Shown: in pieces, positions 59,275 to 64,000 of the stretch
Numbering within the stretch: the stretch's first letter is position 1
Layout of the letters: every line of letters begins with the position of its first letter
DNA from: CBDFHV01 sp965247705
GTDB taxonomy: Bacteria; Pseudomonadota; Alphaproteobacteria; Rhodospirillales; CAMCUA01
DNA: 64,000 nucleotides
Direction of reading: 5' to 3'
Assembly: GCA_965247705.1 (NCBI GenBank)
Contig: CBDFHV010000076.1
Coordinates: forward strand, 93,954-157,953
The notes under the pieces: generated by a model
What the model was told of the DNA's origin: nothing
The model's input: the letters and a program-made list of their open reading frames with translations, nothing else
The model's database searches: none
Translations under genes and position numbers: made by a program

Positions 59275-60515
59275 CCGGCAAGCCGGTTCTTGTAGAACAC
59301 CCCGCCCTTCATGATGGCCGACAGGTGGGCGCCTTCGTCCTGGAGCAGCTTCAAGTCCTCCAGCGGGTTGCCGTCCACCACCAGCATGTCGGCGTGGGCG
59401 CCCGGCGCGACGACGCCCAGCTTGCCGGCCATGCGCACCACCTCGGCGCTGATCACGGTTGCGCTGTGGATGACTTCCGCCGGCGACAGCACCTCGGCCC
59501 GGATGGTGAACTCCTGGGTTTGATAGTCGGTCCGGGGGGTGATCAGGTCGGTGCCGAAGGCCATCTTGACCCCTGCCCGCTTGGCGATATCGAGGGACCG
59601 GCCACCGAATTCGAGGATCGTGCCCACCTTCTCCATCTGCCCCGGGGTCAGCCGGATGGAGGGTCCCTGCTCGGCCAGTATCTGGTAGGTGACCAGGGTG
59701 GGGACCAGGTAGGCGCCGGCCTGGGTCATCAGTTTGGCCGAGTCCTCGTCCAGGAAGTTGCCATGCTCGATGGTGCGAATTCCCACCTCGATGCAGCGGC
59801 GGATGGCTTCGGCGGTGTAGGCGTGGGCCAGCACGTAGGTGTGGGAGCGTTTGGCCTCGTCGACGATGGCCGCCAGTTCATCGGCGGAATACTGAAGCTG
59901 GTCGAGGGGGTCGGCCTCCGAAACCACGCCGCCGCCGGCCATCACCTTGATCTGGTCGGCGCCAAGGCGGATCTCGTCGCGGGTGGCCTGGATGACGTTG
60001 GCCACTCCGTCGGCGATCCGCGATCCGCCGCCGCGCAGGTGAACGCAGCCGCAGGGCTCGATCAGGTCACCGCGATTGCGGTTATCGCCATGGCCGCCGG
60101 TCTGGGTCAAGGCCCGGCCCGACACGAACAGCCGCGGTCCGGGAACCAGGCCTTCGTCCACCGCCTGCTTGTGCCCCAGATCGGCCCCGGCTGCATCGCG
60201 AACGGCGGTGAAACCGCGCATCAGCAGGTCGCGGAGCACGGTGCTCGCATGGATGTTGGCGTAGCTCCACATGCGGTCCGGATAGGCGCTGGTGCGCGCC
60301 CCCCGGCCCGGCGCCAGGATGTGCACGTGGCAGTCGATCAGTCCCGGCATGAGGGTGCGGCCGCCCAGATCCACGACGTCGGCGTCGCCAGGGTTGATGG
60401 CGCCCTTCTCGACATCAGCGATCAGACCGTCGCGGACCAGAACCTGGTGCCCGGAGAGGACCTCCCCATTGACCGTGTCGAGCAAAGCCAGGTTCTTCAA
60501 CAGGATATCGGGCAT
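59271..60515 (-). CDS. COG1228-type amidohydrolase (imidazolonepropionase/prolidase-like)
   Basis: 414-residue metal-dependent hydrolase. GLIDCHVHILAPG (HxH), ADQIKVMAGGGVVSEAD (Lys, probably carbamylated), TYVLAHAYTAEA (His), RTIEHGNFLDED (His) and KMAFGTDLITPR (Asp) outline the binuclear site. The family cleaves dipeptides with proline or N-acyl amino acids as well as cyclic amides. First gene of the minus-strand operon; divergent from the HyuB gene at 60677, with the shared promoter region in between. Confidence 0.9.
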   Translation of the reverse strand: MPDILLKNLALLDTVNGEVLSGHQVLVRDGLIADVEKGAINPGDADVVDLGGRTLMPGLIDCHVHILAPGRGARTSAYPDRMWSYANIHASTVLRDLLMRGFTAVRDAAGADLGHKQAVDEGLVPGPRLFVSGRALTQTGGHGDNRNRGDLIEPCGCVHLRGGGSRIADGVANVIQATRDEIRLGADQIKVMAGGGVVSEADPLDQLQYSADELAAIVDEAKRSHTYVLAHAYTAEAIRRCIEVGIRTIEHGNFLDEDSAKLMTQAGAYLVPTLVTYQILAEQGPSIRLTPGQMEKVGTILEFGGRSLDIAKRAGVKMAFGTDLITPRTDYQTQEFTIRAEVLSPAEVIHSATVISAEVVRMAGKLGVVAPGAHADMLVVDGNPLEDLKLLQDEGAHLSAIMKGGVFYKNRLAG

Positions 60516-60676
60516 GGCGGCGGACGTCCTTCCTCGGAGATCAGAATTGCCCCAGCATTAGCCGGTTCCTGGAGCGATGCAAGGGCCGCGGGCGCGCTCG
60601 GATGGCTTTGACTTGCTCGGGGAACCTTCCTACCTTGGACGGCCAGCTTAAGGCCCTAACGAACGAGGCGGCAGCG

Positions 60677-62695
60677 ATGAAACTGGATTCGGTTCTGCTC
60701 GAGATCATGGGGCGCAAAGTCAGCGCACTCGCCGATGAAATGAACTTCGCCCTGCAGCGCGCCTCGCGGTCGATCTATGTCAAGGAAGCCGCGGATTTCG
60801 CCAGCGCCATCCTGGATCCGGCCGGACAGGTGTTTGCCTATCCACCGTCGGCCACCTTCTGCTTCCTCATCGACACCGATTACATTTCGACCATCCGGGC
60901 GGTCCCCGATCTGGAACCCGGGGACGTGATCATCACCAACGATCCCTACGAATCCAACGCCTTGTCCACCCACCTGCCCGATATCCACATGCTCCAGCCC
61001 TACTTCCACGACGGCGAGATCATCGGCTACGGGTGGTGCTTCGTGCACTGCACGGACATCGGCGGCTCGGTGCCCAGCAGCATGTCCCCCGCCCTGACCG
61101 AGATATTCCAGGAGGGCCTGCGCATCCCGCCGATGAAGTTCATGAAGCGCGGCGAGATCAACAAGGACCTGTTCGACATGTTCATGGCCAACACCCGGGC
61201 GCCCGACGTGAACACCGGCGACCTCAAGGCCATGGTCGGCGCCCTGGAAACCGGCGCCCGGCGCCTGGGCGAACTTATCGCCATCCACGGCATCGACATG
61301 CTGAAGTCGGCGCAGAAGGACTTGCCCGAATACACGGCCGAAAAAGCCCGCAACGTCCTGCGCAAAATTCCCGATGGGGACTACGATTTTTGCGACTACA
61401 TGGACGACGACATGGTCAGTCGGGTTCCCGTTCGGGTACGGGTGCGGATGACCGCCAAGGACGGCCACATCCATCTCGACGTCACCGGCACCGACCCCCA
61501 GGTGAAGACCGCCTACAACGTACCGACCATGGGCGGGCGCAACTACTGGATCAGCTTTCGCCTATCGAGCTTCCTCACCACCTACGATCAGTCCATGCTG
61601 CGGAACTCGGGCATGTATCGCTCGATCAGCGTGACCAATCCGCCGGGGACCATCCTCAACGCCGAATATCCCGACGCCGTCGGCATCCGGGCGAGTGCCC
61701 CCTGGCGGCTGAGCGACGCGGTCTGCGGCGCCATCCACAAGGCCAACCCCGAGCTTATGCCCGCCGTCCCGGGCGGCACCATGTGTCCCTTCGCCCTGGC
61801 TGAGTTCGCCCCCGACGGAGAGACCCGTCACGTCCAGGTCATCCAGCCGGTCCGCTGCGGCATGGGGGCGCTGAAGGGCCGGGACGGCGTCGACGCCCGC
61901 GACAACAGCATGAACAACATGCGCAACCACCCCACCGAAACGGTGGAGGCGGAAAGCGGCGTCATCACCACCAACTACGACATCCGCACCGATTCGGGCG
62001 GCCCCGGCCAATGGCGGGGCGGCGTCGCCCAGGTGATCACGGTGGAGGTCCTCAGGGACGGTGGCGTTTTTGTCGCCCGCGGCGTCGAAAGGCTTCGCTT
62101 CCCGCCCTGGGGCGTCGGCGGCGGCAAGCCCGGCGCCACCTTGCGTTCCGTCTTCAATCTGGGACGCGAGGACGAGCGGGAGGTGGGCAAGATCCACGAG
62201 CTCAAGGTCGATCGGGGCGATACCCTGACCCTGATGCTGCCCGGCGGCGGCGGCTACGGCAATCCACTGCTGCGCGATGCCGGCCGGGTGCTGGAGGACG
62301 TGATCCAGGGCTTCGTGTCGGAAGAAGGCGCCACGCGGGACTACGGCGTGGTGGTTCGCGGCGACATCCTCGACCAAGCGGCGACGGAGGCATTGCGGCG
62401 CGCCCGCCAGCACGAGATCTCCAACGCCTACTTCAACTTCGGACCCGACCGGGAAGCCTGGGAGGCCGTGTTCGACGACGCGACCATGGGGGCCCTGAAC
62501 GAAAAGCTCTATGGGCTGCCCAAGTCAACGCGCCAGGACAAGCGCCGCTGGATCTTCGAAGAGACCGTGCCGGGCCTGAAGGACCGGCGCACCGTTCCCT
62601 TCACCGAATTGATTACCGATCCGGACGCCGCCCGCGGGCGCCTGGCCCAGGCCATGGAGTCCGTTTTCGGGAGCCTCGATCAGGCCGCCGAATAG
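60677..62695 (+). CDS. hyuB: HyuB (hydantoinase B/oxoprolinase family), no adjacent hyuA
   Basis: 672 residues from ATG 60677. Motifs: LDPAGQVFAYPPSATF, GDVIITNDPYESNALSTHLP, CFVHCTDIGGSVPSS, TEIFQEGLRIPPMKFMKRGE, LDVTGTDPQVKTAYN, GPGQWRGGVAQVI and LPGGGGYGNPLLRDAG. It resembles the long HyuB copy at 33812 more than the shorter one at 23975, and has the extended C-terminus ending GSLDQAAE. No hyuA lies nearby, so this is the second orphan HyuB in the window. Start choice: CGAGGC precedes ATG; a longer frame from 60602 looks non-coding. Confidence 0.9.
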   Translation: MKLDSVLLEIMGRKVSALADEMNFALQRASRSIYVKEAADFASAILDPAGQVFAYPPSATFCFLIDTDYISTIRAVPDLEPGDVIITNDPYESNALSTHLPDIHMLQPYFHDGEIIGYGWCFVHCTDIGGSVPSSMSPALTEIFQEGLRIPPMKFMKRGEINKDLFDMFMANTRAPDVNTGDLKAMVGALETGARRLGELIAIHGIDMLKSAQKDLPEYTAEKARNVLRKIPDGDYDFCDYMDDDMVSRVPVRVRVRMTAKDGHIHLDVTGTDPQVKTAYNVPTMGGRNYWISFRLSSFLTTYDQSMLRNSGMYRSISVTNPPGTILNAEYPDAVGIRASAPWRLSDAVCGAIHKANPELMPAVPGGTMCPFALAEFAPDGETRHVQVIQPVRCGMGALKGRDGVDARDNSMNNMRNHPTETVEAESGVITTNYDIRTDSGGPGQWRGGVAQVITVEVLRDGGVFVARGVERLRFPPWGVGGGKPGATLRSVFNLGREDEREVGKIHELKVDRGDTLTLMLPGGGGYGNPLLRDAGRVLEDVIQGFVSEEGATRDYGVVVRGDILDQAATEALRRARQHEISNAYFNFGPDREAWEAVFDDATMGALNEKLYGLPKSTRQDKRRWIFEETVPGLKDRRTVPFTELITDPDAARGRLAQAMESVFGSLDQAAE

Positions 62696-62722
62696 ACCGT
62701 TTGACAGGGCCGCGCTGCGACA

Positions 62723-62743
62723 GTGCCTATCCGGCTAATGCAG
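62723..62743 (+). mobile_element. Solo IS1595-like terminal repeat remnant
   Basis: GTGCCTATCCGGCTAATGCA plus G (62723-62743) matches the end of the IS1595 element (GTCCCTATCCGGTTAAAGCA plus G, from 6873) at about 18 of 21 positions. No matching second end or transposase is present here, so it is the left-over end of a deleted or degraded copy, abutting an IS1380-like fragment. Confidence 0.55.
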
Positions 62744-62795
62744 ACACCCTCTATATTTAGGGTTGCCACACACGTCCTTCTTACGGCAGCAATTA

Positions 62796-63006
62796 GCCAT
62801 CAGCAGACTCTGGTCTTGCGGAAGGAAATGGAGCACTGGTGGCTGACTACGCTACGAGAGAAGCTGGTCAAGATCGGGGTCAAAGTTGTCCGCCATGGCC
62901 GGTACTTCACGTTCCAATTGGCCGAGGTCGCTGTCCCCCGGAATCTGTTTCGGGAAATCCTGCGGTAGATCGATGATCTACGAAGAAGACCCGTTCCGGC
63001 GTAGGC
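62796..63006 (+). pseudogene. IS1380-family transposase C-terminal fragment
   Basis: Reading frame from about 62796 encodes LVLRKEMEHWWLTTLREKLV, KIGVKVVRHGRYFTFQLAEV and AVPRNLFREILR, the C-terminal segment of IS1380-type transposases. A TAG at 62966-62968 interrupts it, after which the same frame continues IDDLRRRPVPA, the family's natural end. The N-terminal three quarters are missing. It is a non-functional remnant between the HyuB gene and the IS5 element. Confidence 0.7.
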
Positions 63007-63102
63007 CGAGGGAAACGACGGCGAGGAGATTGCGACACAAGAGGTGTGTCTGGATGGCGAGAGAAACGACCAAATGGCCTTCCACGCGTGGGTCGATTAC
63101 TA

Positions 63103-63940
63103 GGGTCATAACTCATTAACCATTATCTGATTCAATGTCTTGGAACCGAACGCAGGAGGTTTTGAGGCATGCGCGGATCATTTTGGCTCTCAGATCAGCA
63201 ATGGGCGGCGATCGAGCCGCATCTTCCTTACTACGCGGCGGGTAAGCGGCGCGAGGATGATCGGCGGATCATCAGTGGCATCCTTCACGTTCTCCAGTCG
63301 GGCTGCCGCTGGCAGGACTGCCCACCGGCGTACGGGCCTTCGACGACGGTCTACAATCGCTATAACCGGTGGTCGCAACGTGGTCACTGGCAGTACCTGT
63401 TCTCGGCTTTGACGGAGAGCCTGGCAGGGACACCGCAACAGGTCTCCATCGACACCACACACGTCAAGACGCATCGCTGCGCCGGCGGCGGAAAAGGGGG
63501 ACCTCTGCTCAGGCCATCGGCCGCACAAAGGGCGGACGCAACACCAAGGTCCATGCCCTGAGCGACGAACATTGCCGACCCCTGGCCTTCTATCTCACGC
63601 CCGGCCAGACCGCCGACATCAAGGGCGCCGTCATGCTCGCCGCGCATCTGCCGAGGACGCGATATCTTCTCGCCGACAAGGCCTATGACGCCGACCACTG
63701 GCGCGCCTGCCTGCTACGCCAGAAAATCCAGCCGGTCATCCCCAACAAGGTGAACCGCAAACAACCTCATCCCTTCGACACAGAGCGATACAAAGACCGA
63801 AACACCATCGAGCGCATGTTCGGACGCCTCAAGGACTTCCGACGCATCGCCACGCGATACGACAAGAACGCCATCAACTTCATGGCAGGCCTATGCCTCG
63901 CCGCTCTCGTCTGCAACTGGATTTGAATGAGTCCGGACCC
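63103..63940 (+). mobile_element. IS5-family (IS427-group) insertion sequence, 838 bp
   Basis: Ends GGGTCATAACTCATTAACC (63103) and, on the other strand, GGGTCCGGACTCATTCAAA (63940) form imperfect inverted repeats sharing GGGTC and ACTCATT. Both are flanked by TA (63101-63102 and 63941-63942), the duplication typical of the IS427 group. It contains a two-frame transposase joined by a -1 slippery site. It inserted beyond the IS1380 fragment; the flanking 60 bases to the window end hold nothing recognisable. Confidence 0.85.
63169..63926 (+). CDS. IS427-group transposase made by programmed -1 frameshift
   Basis: First frame (63169-63561) begins MRGSFWLSDQQWAAIEPHLP, with GILHVLQSGCRWQDCPP and the first catalytic Asp in QVSIDTTHVKTHR. 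Homology then passes to the second frame (to 63926): AIGRTKGGRNTKVHALSD, YLLADKAYDADHW (second Asp), RNTIERMFGRLKDFRRIATR (Glu). The switch lies at A-AAA-GGG (63492-63498), a classical -1 slippery heptamer, so the fused DDE protein of about 252 residues would arise by frameshifting as in related elements. Both frames are otherwise intact. Confidence 0.88.
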
Positions 63941-64000
63941 TAAAATCATGTCGTCGGATGGCTGCAAAGGGAATAGAGTTCCCTTGGAGATGGGGCCGTC
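63941..64000. other. Window end beyond IS5 element
   Basis: Nothing recognisable in these 60 bases apart from the TA flanking the IS. AAGGGAATAGAGTTCCCTTG holds a short inverted repeat (AAGGGAA/TTCCCTT) that could be part of a terminator or of another element's end. Confidence 0.4.

Noticed and set aside
62723..62968. An intact 81-residue small gene
   Set aside because: Its C-terminal part is the end of an IS1380-type transposase and its N-terminal part crosses an IS1595-like terminal repeat; it is a chance frame on remnants.

Overview
The window is about two thirds G+C. It reads as a stretch of chromosome from a metabolically versatile proteobacterium, most likely an alphaproteobacterium of the Rhodospirillales/Rhizobiales type. 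That guess rests on gene content (TRAP transporters, HyuA/HyuB ATP-dependent hydantoinase-type subunits, gamma-glutamyltransferase-like proteins, TauD, PhyH, LLM flavin enzymes, DHDPS-like aldolases), on the G+C-rich codon usage and on the insertion-sequence families; there is no rRNA or other taxonomic marker. No tRNA, rRNA, CRISPR array or prophage was seen.

Layout. 1-6.3 kb: a PLP dehydratase (cut by the window edge), an enolase-superfamily enzyme, a translationally coupled minus-strand operon (small-molecule kinase, enolase paralog, D-2-hydroxyacid dehydrogenase) and a secreted M23 peptidase. 6.3-9 kb: a DUF899 gene under an ArsR regulator, broken by a 93-bp MITE that was itself hit by an IS1595-family element, then a nested inverted repeat. 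9-14 kb: hyuA-hyuB-LLM oxidoreductase, with hyuB frameshifted. 14-19 kb: exporter, deacetylase and a TRAP transporter. 19.2-26.6 kb: minus-strand hydrolases and dehydrogenases, with an orphan HyuB and a TauD gene carrying an amber codon. 26.8-31.6 kb: an IS630 element, glutathione S-transferase, MFS transporter and a lower-G+C patch with a methyltransferase-like gene. 31.7-36.9 kb: a second hyuAB pair and an EamA exporter. 37-45 kb: two divergent paralogous cassettes, each with a gamma-glutamyltransferase-like gene followed by an amidase. 45-50.9 kb: dioxygenases, a fused TRAP permease, an MBL hydrolase and a phosphotriesterase-like lactonase. 50.9-57.3 kb: a plus-strand operon of two DHDPS-like enzymes flanking a COG0402 amidohydrolase, followed by a complete TRAP transporter. 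57.4-62.7 kb: amidohydrolase, aldo/keto reductase and enoyl-CoA hydratase, then a fourth HyuB. 62.7-64 kb: IS remnants and an IS5-family element.

The genes look like several independent catabolic modules for amides, lactams, hydantoin-like rings and small carboxylic acids. Each pairs an importer or exporter with ring-opening or amide-cleaving enzymes, and neighbouring genes often overlap by ATGA, GTGA or TTGA. Only one transcriptional regulator (ArsR) is visible. Several genes show decay: a transposon-split DUF899, a frameshifted hyuB, an amber-interrupted tauD, and a dehydrogenase missing its catalytic-arginine segment. Two dispersed repeat families also occur: paired GGGCGGGTCT-type palindromes with covarying stems, and CACAGAG-type inverted repeats.
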